From the NCBI RefSeq assembly GCF_000687475.1, contig NC_057319.1:806001-870000 (forward strand): 64,000 nucleotides of DNA, given 5' to 3'. The position numbers were made by a program, and so were the translations under genes. Positions 20,154 through 31,827 of this stretch are shown here, piece after piece. The notes under the pieces are model-generated. The model saw nothing but the letters and a program-made list of their open reading frames with translations, was not told the DNA's origin and did no database searches. This DNA is from Ustilaginoidea virens. Lineage: Eukaryota; Ascomycota; Sordariomycetes; Hypocreales; Clavicipitaceae. Position 1 is the stretch's first letter; every line of letters starts with the position of its first letter.

Positions 20154-21529
20154 ATGGCGCCCAGAATTAGCACCATGGACAGGATTCGGGCTGAATTGCT
20201 TCGGAGAGCTCGCGTTGAAAGAGCTGCGGAATCCGAGCATCAGTCGTACCAAACGAGTGAGCAACCGGCACGGAATGCAAACAACGGAACCTTGGCAATG
20301 AGTGGAGAGCCCTCGCCGTTTGACCCATCACAGCACAGGAGCTTTCTGTCGAGAATACGTGCAAGCATGTGCAATCCGCTAGAAACACAAGCTCCTAGGT
20401 CACCAGAGCCTCCCGTGCGACCATTCACGCTGTCGTCATCGCGATATGCTTCATCTGGAAACCCACCTAGTTCCTTACCATCGCCAATTCTCATGTCCCA
20501 CATGTCGACATTCAACCCGCTATGCCCTCCTCAACCAGTAGCTACACCGGTGACAAGCGCACAGCAGGAGCCTTGTACCTCTGGACCCTTCTGCAGCGAG
20601 CATTTCCTACAACACAGCAGCATCGTGTACGATGCCCGGAATTTTTCGAGACAGCCGCGGGGAGGCCAAGTTCAGGGAATCGATGTGGAGGGCGGGAGGA
20701 AGTCACCTCCCAGGAACTTCTTGTTTTGCTTTCCTTGGGTCAAGTCACGAAAAGTTCGGTCCCAGATCCTGACGTGCTTCGTCTCGGGCATGTTTCTAGC
20801 CAGTTTGCTGGCCGTATGTGAGTGAGTTGTCTTGCGCGTGTGATCGAGTGGGAAGCCTACTTGATTGACTCGTGTCGACCTTGGGCTAACAATCATGGCT
20901 CTCTAGATTTGGGATTGGCTCTCACTAGCCACATTGCGCGAGGGGAACTGACCATCATGATCATCCTCGTCATCCTGTCTGCCACCATTTTCTTTGGCTT
21001 CAGCGTGATTCGACTCTGCACCCTCATCGCCCGTGGAGACCGGGCCAGAAGAAGGATACGTGCTGAGATGCTGGGATTGGGAGGCTACGTGGTGCCCCAA
21101 AAGCCCATCCCCGTGGTATTGGCTCAAGATGAAGAGGCAGTCGGTGTCGAGAGCGAGGCGTCGAAATCGAGGCCACCTGCATACGGTTTGTGGCGAGAAA
21201 GCATAGTAAGTAGCTGTTGAGCCTACCATGACATGGCGCTCAGGCTGGACAAGCCCTGCGCCGAGTAGACCATCAAGAATGAATGGTGCTGATGATGACA
21301 ACCTCCGCAGCCGGTTGACCCCAATCGTATTTTTTGGCAACGCAACGAAGCTGCCAGCACCGCACCCCAGCGACTGGAGACGAGGACCGGACCGCGACCG
21401 CCATCATATGCCTCTGAAGACGGAGTATCGTATGTTGTCGATGCGCGCCAGCGGTCCATGACTTCTCCACCTCATGCGCATGCAGCCACTGTTTCTTCTT
21501 CAAACAGTTCATCAACGCCGAGGATATGA
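20154..21529 (+). CDS. Two-TM conserved fungal hypothetical, 393 aa
   Basis: Exons 20154-20817, 20907-21205 and 21311-21529 (1182 nt, 393 aa), all GT-AG, with a CTAAC branch point in intron 1. The first half is Ser/Pro-rich, disordered and hydrophilic. Two hydrophobic segments follow: one across intron 1 (ILTCFVSGMFLASLLAVYLG) and one at IMIILVILSATIFFGFSVI, separated by a short loop, then a basic juxtamembrane patch (RGDRARRRIRAEML). The tail has PPSYASEDGVSYVVDARQRS, a block I recall as conserved at the end of uncharacterised Sordariomycete membrane proteins; it supports the third exon. By topology both ends probably face the cytosol. Function unknown. Confidence 0.82.
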
Positions 21530-22484
21530 CGAACATTGTTTTTGCTGCTTTTTTTCCCCTGTTCTTTTTTGTAATCAGTATAAGAAAGAACTACCGAATA
21601 GCTCCAATACTGCGGTGGAGCCGTTCTGTCAACCATTTACCATTTCCTCAAAAAGTTGCGAGCAAAACTCGACTGCTTAGGTGACTCGTCAAAAGGGGCG
21701 AGATGCTCCGTGGAGATGTACTGAGCGGTAAACTGTGGCTACTGTTTGTGCTTTTGCACTTGCTTGAAGACGAGATAGATGAGGGTGCAAACAAACAAGG
21801 TGTCATTCCATACAAACTGCTTGGACTGGGAAGTCGCAAATCCTGTTGCCCTTGTGTATGCTTTGCGACGTGGGATCTCGGCCTGTTGCATCGAGAATGA
21901 TTGAACTAACTTGACACCGCAGGCGCTAATGTTTAATCATTTGCATCTCCCAAGTTATTCGGAGGACGAATGTAGCTGCTGCACTCTGATGGTCGCACCT
22001 GCCACTTGAACCCTAAAGGCTCCATCGACACATTTCATTGGCCGTTTGTTACATAGTCCAAAAAAACTTCACTCAGTTTTGAGACCAGATATGCTCTCGA
22101 CGCATCCAGAGCTGGCTGGGTGTGCCCTCGCCATTTGTTTCTCTCCGTAACAAACAGAATCAAACAGAATGGCGACAACAACCGTAACAAGGCTGACAAA
22201 AGAGTACCGACTCCACCCCCGCCCTGAACTGCCAATCGCCAAGCAGACGATTCGGATTCACCTTTACCGACGCACGCAAGCCATAAAAGCCATCGACATT
22301 TGCGTCTTTTGCCATTGCCCAATTCGGTCCCGTCGCCGCGAGTTTCCAGGACTATCCGACCGAAATTCACCCCGGATTCTTGGCATTGTTCTCCTCCGTG
22401 GTCGGGGCTCGCAGTTGCGCCATCTTTTTGGGTCTGCGCATTAATCTGCCGATTGGCGTTGACGTCAACTGTCTGGGGAGCCAA
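21530..22484. other. Intergenic upstream of zinc-cluster gene
   Basis: About 950 bp with only short frames. Probably the 3' UTR of the preceding gene and the promoter of the next. No repeats of note. Confidence 0.5.
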
Positions 22485-22672
22485 ATGCCCGCAGTCAAGC
22501 GTCCGTGCATCCAGTGCAAAGGTGAGTGAGATCTTTGGGTCCGATTTGAGCCGATTACTGGCTACTCAGCGACGGGCCGAATCGAATCTCCCTTCGTCCT
22601 TTGCTCACGGGTCAAGCAGAGAAACACGTCAAATGTGAGTGCATCCGGGTGTTCGATCCCTGTGGTGAAGGG

Positions 22673-22711
<39 letters not shown>

Positions 22712-24802
22712 AGCCACCAAAAACTTCGGCAGCGTTGGTCACCAGTACGGACGTGCTTGCTTACATGCTTATGATTTCCCACCTAGGTGATGAAGAGCGG
22801 CCGAAATGCAGGCGGTGTCAAATAAAAGATATCCCCTGCTGGAGGCCAGCCAAGAGGACTGTCTTCAGGGATGGATCGGCAGCAAGCTTCTCAAGGGACC
22901 AGAAATGGGTCAGCAGTGAAGCTAAGCAGTGTGAGATGCTCTTTTGCTCTGGTTCCTTGATCCCGACACACGATTGCTCATTTTGCCTCAAGTTCGGTTT
23001 CATTCTCGAGGGGAATCTGTTGCCGCGCGTGAACCATTGAGTCCACTTCAGACCGCATCTCCATCATGGTCCCAGCACACTCAACTCTCGCCAGCCTCTG
23101 TCGTAGGTGATTCTCCCATGACCGCCGAGGTTGAGCAGGCCCTCGACACTACCGATGAGGCAGCCTTCATTCCGACATTGCCACCTTCAGATAGCCATGG
23201 AAGCGGCCACAGCCCGCAGATTTCACCTGCCAAAAAATACACAAACAACAGCCATCCCAACTTGCCTTCCATCAACCAAATCACGCCAAACTTGCACGAC
23301 GCGTACCGTACACGCAGGATTCCCCTGCCTCCAGGGTTTTCTCGCCCATCGTCCGCTGGGCAACCGTCTACTGCACCACTTGCTCCTTCTGAAGAGGACT
23401 GCAATCGGTCATTTCCTTTGGAGAATGTTCAAGAGGCCTGTCTATTGAGATACTGGATTGAGGAAATCTCTCATTGGGTAAGACTTCTGAACCATGTAGG
23501 CCTTGGCGAGGATAAATAGCTGCTGACGGAAATGCCAAGTTTGACCTCTGTGACGAAAGCCGACACTTCCATCTCGTGGTGCCTACCGTAGCCAGGCATC
23601 ACCCTCACCTTCTCAATGCCGTCTTTGCCGTTGCAGCTCGCCATCTCAGCCGTCTCCCGCAATACAAGACGCAGCACGGTATACTATACCATGGCCAGTT
23701 TCTCCCGCACCTAGACGAGCACTCGGCGGTGGAATACATGCTGCAATGCATGCCAGCTCTTCGCCAGTTTCACGATGTCCGGGATGACGACTGTAGAGAC
23801 AGCATCGTCGCCACAGCAGTGATTCTTCGCCAGCTCGAAGAGATAGACCATGAAGATGACCACATTCAGCTATACGGTCAAACAGCTGGCGTCCCTTCTG
23901 GGGCTGGGAAAAAAGTCAACTTTCTGGCCATTATAGACGCAGTTTTGAGAAGCACTCCGTCACAGTCCGTCTTTGGGCGTAGAAGCCTGATGCAGGCGGC
24001 GTACTGGATGGCCTTGAGACAAGAAATTTACCATTCCTTCACGCACATGGAAGCTCCCAAGCTCATCTTGCCCGCCGAATTCTGGCACAGTGCATCCCCG
24101 GCCAACAAGACAGTAATGCACCTAGCTGAGGTTGCGAAATGGAAGTGGGCCGACAGCTCCTCCGTCGAATGGGGTAAGTCGGCCTCTTTTTTCTGCACCT
24201 ACTGTCAATCTATCTATTCACGTATCTGACTGAGCCATGTTTTTATTTATTTTATTTTATTTCTATTATTTTATTCTTTTTAGCAAGGCTGGTGGAACAA
24301 CAAGATTATGTGGAGAAGAATATTTTAGCAGATATCCGGCCGATATACAAGAAACCGGCCGACAAAACCAGAGGCGAGATTTTTCCAACAGTCTGGTATC
24401 GGTCTAATATTGAGGTGACGACGATGCAATTCAGCCTCTTGGCTAAATCTGTCCTGGTAGCCGAGAATCCGCAGCTAAAGTAGGTGAAGCCTAATGGTGA
24501 TGGTGATGATGGTGATGATGAAATTCTGTCTAACCAGGTTTTAAAACAGGCTATATTCCGCCAGCCGGTCAAGCTGGAGACTAGTGGAAAATGAGGTGAG
24601 ATTATTGCTGCTGGAGCAGAGCGGCATCGCCTTGTGCAATCCGGCGTCGCCTCCGGCCCTTGTCCACGCTGCCTTTGGCATCCAGGTGTATGGGGAATTC
24701 TTCACCGACCAGTACGAGCGCCGAGCCATTCGGACCGTGGTGGAAAAGTACAGGGACACGCATGCATGGCCGGTGCAGCGTTTGCTGGACATGTTTCAAT
24801 GA
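22485..24802 (+). CDS. Zn(II)2Cys6 transcription factor, 587 aa, seven exons
   Basis: Exons: 22485-22521, 22620-22634, 22787-22930, 22993-23477, 23540-24173, 24284-24479, 24550-24802 (1764 nt, 587 aa). The zinc cluster is C-x2-C-x6-C-x7-C-x2-C-x6-C starting at residue 8 and is encoded across exons 1-3, exon 2 being only 15 nt. A disordered Pro/Ser linker follows to about residue 205. Then the fungal-specific regulatory region (Fungal_trans_2-like) begins with LRYWIEEISHWFDLCD, VARHHPHLLNAVFAVAARHLSR, and ends with HAAFGIQVYGEFFTDQYERR. This architecture is that of the ARCA-like and related zinc-cluster regulators. It would act in the nucleus as a DNA-binding dimer; targets unknown. Intron 2 holds an A38 run (22673-22710). 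In the last intron the second AG is used, since the first gives a stop. Confidence 0.88.
22673..22710 (+). repeat. A38 homopolymer inside an intron
   Basis: An uninterrupted A tract within intron 2 of the zinc-cluster gene. A poly-A of this length on the sense strand of a nuclear intron may mark an old retroposed tail or replication slippage; no element body is visible beside it. Confidence 0.9.
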
Positions 24803-25543
24803 CGGTGCGTCGATGGGAAAATGGGATGGCGGAAGATGACTTGGCGCCGGTCCACGGCACCGGGTTGGCAGAGCACCCTCGACCGTTTCTGCCAAGAAGA
24901 AAGGGCATTTATTTCGTGCCGAGCAGTTAAGGCTGAGCAGAGCGCCACGGGCAGGCCACGTATTGCCAAAAGCAGTGCGGATAGCCGGATCACGATTTCC
25001 ACATGTTCCAAATCTTCGGGCCGTAACCGCGGCGCAGCGACCATTTGCTGCCCCCCCCCCCCCACCCCCGCATCCCCGGGCATTTCCGCCCGGGCCGCCG
25101 AAACCCGCCAACAAAGTCGAAAGCTTTCCACAAGACGAAGCCATGGCATGTTCGAATCCCCGCCTCGTATCGGCACGTGTAGCGACGACGAGGCGGCTCC
25201 CCGAAAGCTGGGGCCAGGTCGGCCGCCAACTCGGACAACGGCAAGCACCGCCTGCCGGGTTCCAGCTCCGCTTCACCCCGCACGCCGTCTCGTTGCGCGC
25301 GTGCTCTATGTTTCTTTTCTTCCCCGAGGTTTGACGGATTCGACGGCGGGCGTTGGCCAGCACCCGCGGATAGGGGCCTCGCGGGCGATGGGTTTTTGAA
25401 CCGGGGTGGCTTGTCGACTAGGCGTGCTTGGTGGGACGCGGTGCGCTCGCATGGCAAGCGGTCAAGGGGCCGGGGGGTCGAGGCTTCTGTTTCCGCGCGG
25501 CATGCCGCAGGTCGTGGTTGTGGGGGCGGCTTGTTCGGTTGGT
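24803..25543. other. Convergent intergenic region
   Basis: GC-rich 740 bp between the zinc-cluster gene and the 2EXR gene (minus). The frames present overlap on both strands and show no family features. A C11 run occurs at about 25051-25061. Confidence 0.5.
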
Positions 25544-27229
25544 TTACCAGCCCTCGTCTGACTGGTCTTGCTCATCGTCACTACCCTCTTCTGCCATGAT
25601 GTTCAACAGTCCGTCATTGTCCTGGTCCTGGTCCTCGTCTTCGTCTTCGTCTTCCTCGTCATCTTCCTCGTCATCTTCATCGTCCTCGTCTTCGTCCTCG
25701 TCGTCTTCTTCGTCGTCCTCGCCCTCGTCTTCCTCGTCTTCGTCTTCGTCGTCTTCTCCATCATCCTCTTCGCTTGCTGACGATAACACTCGTTCCTGTC
25801 GGAGCCGCTCTAATCGCTCCGCCAGTGACGGCCGCACCGGCTGCTCCGCCTGACCGCCCTCGTCCTCAGAACCACCCCCGCTGTAGACTTGCTTCTCCCG
25901 CCCCCGACGCATCTCAGCACCCGCCCCGTCTCCGTGCTCGTCATCCGAAACGACACCTACGCCCGTACGCCTCGCGCGCTTCATTTCCGGCTCGTCGCCT
26001 TGCTCGTCCTCATCCGAGTCGACAACCACCTTCCTCTTCCGCGATCTCGGCACCGGCGCCGGCGCCGCGCCACCTCCGTCGTCGGCCTCGGGGCTGGAAA
26101 ATCGCCCCGCGTCGCCGGGCTCCGTCTCAACTTCCGACGAGTCCCCCGAGTCGTAAATCTCAATCTCGCCGTCGTCAATGCCCTCGCTCTCGTACTCGTC
26201 CAAGTCGGTGCCCTCGCCGTCCTGCGAGTCTCCGTCCCCGCCGTCTTGCTCCGAGGAGTCTTCGTCGTCGGAGTCGGAGCCGTCGCCGTGGTGCAGGTCC
26301 TCGACCCCCAGCGGCGTATGCTTCATCTTCCTCAGCGCCGCGTACCGAGCCACGCCGCTCTCCAGCTCAAACTCCACCATGGGCCAGGTCTCCAGCCCGG
26401 GCAGGAAGGCGCATTGCCCGCGCGGCAAGTGCCTCGGCAGCGAGTAGTTTGCGAAATCGGCGTGCCTGTCGACGTCCGGCCAGCAAAACACCGACTGCGT
26501 GTCCTCCCCCAGCCCCGGCTGCTTCTCGTACGTCTCCACCACGTACCGGTGGACGTAGTCGGTGACGCACCACCGCAGCCGCGCCGACGACTCCGCCTCC
26601 GCGGCCGCGATGACGTACAGCCTCGCCACGTTGCGAAACACGCCCGCCAGGAAGGGCGCCGCCTCCTCCAGCTGCGTGTCCGGGACCACGCCCAGGTTCC
26701 GGACCCGTTCCGCGAACCCGGGCAAAAGGTAGCGCCGGCCCGTCGTCAAGCCGCGCAGGATGACCACGTCCGCGCGCCTGCTGAACCGGACGACGGCATC
26801 GCCCGACCCGGCGTCCATGCCGAGCTCGTCGGGGTATTTCTCGGCGGCGAAGCTCCTGGATTCGCGGTGCGTCGCCATGACGATCCTCAGGGCTTCCGTC
26901 TGATCGGCGAGCGTCAGGTGGTCCTTGACCGAGTGGTGGTCGGGCCGCCGCATGGCCGCCGAGCTGGCGGACAGGCTGAACTGCAGGACGCGGGCTCGGG
27001 CGACCAGGTCAGCACAGAAGAGCTGCCATACGCGGAGCCTGAGCTCCGGCGGCAGCTGCGTAAACTTGGCAAACGTGTGCTCCGGCGCGTCGTCCTCGTC
27101 CTCGGATTCTCCGGAGCTGGCTGATTCTTGGGCTTCTAGGTCAACCAAGCCGCCTGCTTCCGAGGACGCGTCGCTGCTGATGATGCTGCTGCTGGCATCG
27201 TCGTCTGATGACTGATCATCCGAAGACAT
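25544..27229 (-). CDS. 2EXR-domain protein with long acidic tail, 561 aa
   Basis: One exon. I chose the Met starting MSSDDQSSDDDASS at 27229; the frame is open for 40 more codons (to 27349), but that part lacks similarity and looks like leader. The 2EXR motif lies near residues 53-75 (FTQLPPELRLRVWQLFCADL), typical of a large fungal family of unknown function whose members often have a short N-terminal motif of this kind. The middle (residues about 90-300) looks folded, with VVILRGLTTGRRYL and NVARLYVIAAAEAES. The rest is highly charged: SDSDDEDSS, KRKVVVDSDEDEQGDEPEMKRARR (nuclear-localisation-like) and an E/D tract of about 60 residues near the C-terminus. The acidic tail and basic patches suggest a nuclear or chromatin association (inference). 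Confidence 0.8.
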   Translation of the reverse strand: MSSDDQSSDDDASSSIISSDASSEAGGLVDLEAQESASSGESEDEDDAPEHTFAKFTQLPPELRLRVWQLFCADLVARARVLQFSLSASSAAMRRPDHHSVKDHLTLADQTEALRIVMATHRESRSFAAEKYPDELGMDAGSGDAVVRFSRRADVVILRGLTTGRRYLLPGFAERVRNLGVVPDTQLEEAAPFLAGVFRNVARLYVIAAAEAESSARLRWCVTDYVHRYVVETYEKQPGLGEDTQSVFCWPDVDRHADFANYSLPRHLPRGQCAFLPGLETWPMVEFELESGVARYAALRKMKHTPLGVEDLHHGDGSDSDDEDSSEQDGGDGDSQDGEGTDLDEYESEGIDDGEIEIYDSGDSSEVETEPGDAGRFSSPEADDGGGAAPAPVPRSRKRKVVVDSDEDEQGDEPEMKRARRTGVGVVSDDEHGDGAGAEMRRGREKQVYSGGGSEDEGGQAEQPVRPSLAERLERLRQERVLSSASEEDDGEDDEDEDEEDEGEDDEEDDEDEDEDDEDDEEDDEEDEDEDEDQDQDNDGLLNIMAEEGSDDEQDQSDEGW

Positions 27230-27349
27230 GATGGGCAATAGAGCCGATTCGATGGCATGAAGGACGGTCGAGATTGCGAGGGTTGGTGAAAATCCCCGAG
27301 TCGAGTTGGACGGAGAGAAGGTCAGGGTATTGGGGGGGAAAGCTCGCAT

Positions 27350-27998
27350 GGCTTGCGTTTGATTGGTCAGGAGGAGGATGACTCAGCCAAGCAGAGTTTT
27401 ACCATGCTCCAGTGCCTCGCTGCATTGTCCAATCTTTTCCGAAAGTTGGCATTGCGGCAATAAACTGTGTTGAATTTTTTTTTCCAATGTACGGTGTAGC
27501 TTCTCGCCTGCGCAGCGCTTCCATGGCTGTCGCTCGATCGGTGGGTGGGATATAGGGATATCCACGGATGGGTAAGGCGCTGTCATTGTCATGTGCTTGG
27601 GCGGGTTGCTACCAAAACCATTTGGCGCGAGATGCAAAGCGGTGTGCGTCCACATCACACCTTTGTCGCCTCCTTGACCGGCCTGTCCAAACAAAACATC
27701 CGTTTCTGAGTCTCAGTCGACAGACGTGCCTTTGACTCGCTAGTGTTCCGCCATCAACAGCTCATCGCGGCCTGGCCCGAGAACAAGGTTTCTCCCCCAA
27801 ATGAGAGACCAACTCTGTATTTATACAAGCATTTTGGAAAAAAAAAAAAAAAAAGCCGAAAATAAGACGCTAGCCCGAATTCGTGATATCCAAAAAAAAA
27901 AAAAAATACATGAATGACATACGGCAAAACACCCACAACGCCGTTGGTATAGAGTCAAAAAGCGCCGTGATGTGAACCCAACCCCTCGCCCCATCTTG
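27350..27998. other. Intergenic, poly-A/T rich
   Basis: A spacer between the 2EXR gene promoter and the 3' end of the mannanase gene. It carries A runs at 27838-27854 and 27892-27906. No gene is recognised. Confidence 0.5.
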
Positions 27999-29704
27999 CT
28001 AATCAAACGCGCTCATCCAGACAAACATGCCAGCGGCACCACCAAGCAGCAGAAATGTGACGACGCCGGCCCCCGCCTTGTCAGCCATCGTGATGGGCTT
28101 CAGCGGCCGTTCGAAATTATCCTTGCCTCCTGCGGTTGCGTCGCCCTTGGACGTTCCACCCGTCTTGTTCGTCAGTGGTGGAACAGCTTCGTCGATGAGG
28201 AGGCTCGACACCGCGCCCAGCACGTTCATGGCTTCGCCCGCGCCGGTGGTCTTGTCCACGGCTGGATCGATGAATCGGCCCAGGATCCAGTAGAAACCGC
28301 ATTGCCGGCCGCTCGCGCCGCCGGTGCACTGCTTTATGGCTGCTGCGGTGGACGCTCGCAGGACCGGGAGGATCTTGTCCCTGGTATGCGGGGCTATCTG
28401 CGTCACCACGGCGAGCCATCGATGGACGTAGCCCTTGAACGACAGCATGTCGCGGGTGCATGTCCCCTTTCCATTGCTGCCCTCGCAAGGCACCTCGTAA
28501 GCAGTGTTGTTTGGGAAGAATGTTTCCAAAAGCGTATCCAAAAGGCCGTCTACGGCAGTCTTCCACTTGCCACCTCCGTTTGTCTGGGACTGCAGGTCAG
28601 CATTGCCCGTTCTTGTCCACAATTTACACGACGGCAGGCAAGATTTCTCCACTCACGTAGTTGTACATGAAAGCGGCGCCTTGCGTTAGAATGGCCGCGT
28701 TGTAGGAAAAGGTAGCCTTGTTGACGTCGGTGCAATTCTTGTCCACATGTGCGCCGTCGTATGCGTGCCAGATCTCGGTATCAATGTAGCCGACATTTAT
28801 CATCCAATCCCAGGCCTGCTCGGCGCGTTTTGCATAAGTGTCGTTTTGGGTATACCGTGCAAGGCGAGCGCCCATGTTGAAGAAAATGCCATTGGCAATA
28901 GCTATGACACTTTGTCAGCGCGGGCTGCATCTTGGGAACAGGTCGCGGGGCTTCATGTTGCAGGACGCCAGAAAAAAAAGAAAAAAAAAAAAAAGACCTT
29001 ACTGTTCTTGTACCCATATCCTTTGTTGGAAAAAGGAATCTGCCAGCGCAATCCTCCGCCACAAGTCTCGTCGTAGCGACTGGGATCCGCCTGTGTGCTC
29101 CACACTGCTTGTGCCAGAGCAAGCCATTGGGGCTGATCCTCGGGGGGGTCGGGGAACTTGTTCTCAGCGGCCAGCATCGCGGATAAGCCCCAGAAGCCCT
29201 GATCGTCGTTTCCCAAGGACAGCGTGTGGTTTCTCGGCATGTAGTTTTTGTGCTCACCAACCTGGTGGAGCATCCCTTCCATGACAACCTTGTTGTAACT
29301 CGAGTCTCCGGTCCACTTCCAGTAATCTATATAGGTGCCCATCATGGCTCCACCTTCCCACCAGTAATACGGACCCAGTCCGCTATCGGGAGGTCCGGGC
29401 AAGATACCGGGGATTTCTCCAGACTGATTGCCTTTGTAGAACAGCATCAGGTCGTACGCCAATGTTCGTGCGGACTGTCGAATGGCGTCTTTAAGGGGTC
29501 AAGTCAGCAGCTAATCCCCATGGAGAAGTCGACGAGGGCGGTGGATGCGGGTTGGCGGGCGCAGCTCAGCTCAGCTCCAGTCAAAGAAGCCCGTTGGACC
29601 TGCTTCTTACCTGGGGTGTCGATGCTGTAAGGTTGCGCATCGGCACGTATCATCAGACTGCCGGCTACGGCAAGCCATGCCGGTGAGAGAAACGCCCAGA
29701 CCAT
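27999..29704 (-). CDS. DCW1: GH76 endo-1,6-alpha-mannosidase, Dfg5/Dcw1 type, 471 aa
   Basis: Minus-strand exons 29704-29611, 29488-29003, 28901-28657 and 28589-27999 (1416 nt, 471 aa). Dfg5/Dcw1 proteins act at the cell surface and are thought to transfer GPI-linked mannoproteins from the membrane to cell-wall glucan. A signal peptide opens the protein ([23 protein letters not shown]). Family blocks follow: [43 protein letters not shown] with the paired aspartates at about residues 125-126, IWHAYDG, and the cysteine-containing [16 protein letters not shown]. The C-terminus is a hydrophobic stretch ([20 protein letters not shown]), fitting a GPI-attachment signal or a TM anchor. An A/T-rich stretch (A14 on the plus strand at 28981-28994) lies in intron 2. 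Several N-glycosylation sequons are present. Gene symbol by type, not by proven orthology. Confidence 0.92.
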
Positions 29705-31827
29705 GACGCCCGACTAGGCGGCGGGGGAAGCAAATCCCCTTGGCGACACAGTAGAAGGTGGAGAGGGTATTTCGGCGGGAAAGGAGCCACGCGGCTGCCC
29801 CAGAAACAAGACAACGTCGGCAAGAGCTGCTGTAACTTGTACGAAAGGTGGACAGCGCGGGCAGTGGACGTCGGTGCCTCGGTGCGTATAGCGATAGATG
29901 TAGCGAGTGACGGGTTGAGACGAGGGTAAGCGAACGAGCGAAAGGCGGCAGTACTCAAACGAGGGACTAGCGACGACAATGAAAGCTGACAGGCATGGGT
30001 CGATTTAGGACGACTGGATAAGTAGGGGCGGTTCCAGTTGAAAAGGTAGGAGCGGTTGAGCATAAACCGAGGAGCAAGGCGAGGAAAGCGGAGAGTTTTA
30101 AAACGAAGCTCCGGGCACCGAAGGCACCGGCGAGTTGCGAGTCAGGCAGGGGAGGGAAAGCAAACAGTTCCTGGAACACTAAGCGCAATGAATAACAAGC
30201 GGGTCGAAGAATGCAGACTCTCGAGACGCCGAGGGCAGCGAGAGCAGCAGATGTCGACTGCATCTTGTTGGACTCCTCCCTGCCAAGCGCGGCCAGACAT
30301 GTTCTACCACAAGTGACGGATGCGAAGCTCCCTTTCCAAGGAAAACAAGACACCAACGTCCGGCTAGTAAACAGAAATTGCAGTCCGAATCCACCAGACC
30401 GGTGGGCAGGTGGACAAAGATGTTCTTGGCAGACGAGACGGATCAATGAGAGAGGCGTCCGTTGGGCTTGGCGCGATTACGAGGCGTCCGGCCAAGCCGC
30501 TAAGCGTCCGCTGGGGGCTGTGCGCTGAAGGCTGTGCGCGGGAAAAAGACGGGCATTTGGCCGGGCCCCCTTGGCCTTGAGGGGGAAACGGCATGATGAA
30601 GCAAGAGAAGAGTCGGCGATGGAGGTGCCGCAGTGCCTTGGACGCGTGGTTGGGGTGTTGAAGCTGCAACAGTTGGGAGATGACGGCTGTCTCTGGCCGT
30701 TGACGATTTTGACGTCGGGTGGATCTGGCATGGCTGATGCCACAACAGCCAGCACGAGGTGCCCGCCCAATAGGCGCGCCTGATTTGTAGGGCTTAAGCC
30801 TGACTTTTGAGGCGCATGGCGCAGGGCAGGGCTTGGCGGTGGACCCAGGCCCCCGCTCTCTCACGCAATCCCACCCAATGGTAGCGGGCGGGCGCGGGCC
30901 CACAAATGCATTGCTGAAGCAGGTTGCCTGTTTGGCACTTTGTTGCTTTACCAACTAGAAAGGGATACTTGATCCTAGCAGTCGTCGGGCTTCAGAAGCG
31001 GGATTTCTTCATAATATCAAATATTACTTATGTCACATAATAATTATTTTAAACCAGCAAGCCTCTTTAAGGCCGGCGCAGGTATGTAGGTATGCAAGTC
31101 GCCGCTGTCAGTTGACCGCAAATGTTGAGTTGCATCCTCCTTCCTCCTTCTCGGTTGGGTGGGGCCAAGCCAAGCGGGACAGACCCGCCCGCCCCTGACG
31201 ATCATACATGCCATGCCGCTGGTTCAACTCAACGAGGAAGGAGCCATGCAAAGGCGGCAGTCGCTTCAATGTATCAAATGCGGGGGAGAAATCCCCGACG
31301 ACTGGGCAGTGACGGGAGTCAGGAGAGAGGCTGGAGGGGGGAAAACACACTAAAAGAGAAGAAGGACCCAAAAAAAAAATAAAGGGAAAAAAAAGGACAA
31401 AATTCCGCTTCTGACCTTGTTCACCACCAACGAACGATAAAGACAAGCCGGGTCCGTTTCACCGAGAGTCCAGCACAGTCAGACTGTCAACAACAGCGCA
31501 CGCGGACAGGCACATCGCCGGGAACTACAGGAGCGAGAACGCTTGCCTGGAAGAATGGCCATGCTGCCCGTCATTTTCAACACCAGAGGGGAACAAGAAG
31601 ACATCAACGGCCAGACGTCTCCTCCCTTGCCAGCGATATTACAACACTCAGAATCAGGATAGCCAAGATGCCAAAAAGGAATGAGCATTACCATTACAGT
31701 CGTAATCTATCAATCTATCTACCTGGTGCTTGCTTAAAAACGTCACACTCGCCAAAGTCACACTGCTTTCATCGTCTCCCAAACGGGGGGGGCTATGGGC
31801 CGTCTCGTCAAAACATCACCAGCGCCT
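29705..31827. other. 2.1-kb intergenic region
   Basis: The upstream region of the mannanase gene and 3' region of the next minus-strand gene. Minus frames at 30364-30954 and 29967-30446 overlap one another in different frames and show no domain. A very AT-rich patch lies at about 31007-31056 in otherwise GC-rich DNA. Nothing else is recognised. Confidence 0.5.

Noticed and set aside
22673..22710. A38 run as evidence for a retrotransposon insertion
   Set aside because: No element body, target duplication or reverse-transcriptase sequence beside it; simple slippage inside an intron is enough.
25774..27124. Plus-strand frames of 263 and 411 codons across the 2EXR gene
   Set aside because: Pro/Arg-rich mirror frames of the acidic minus-strand gene.
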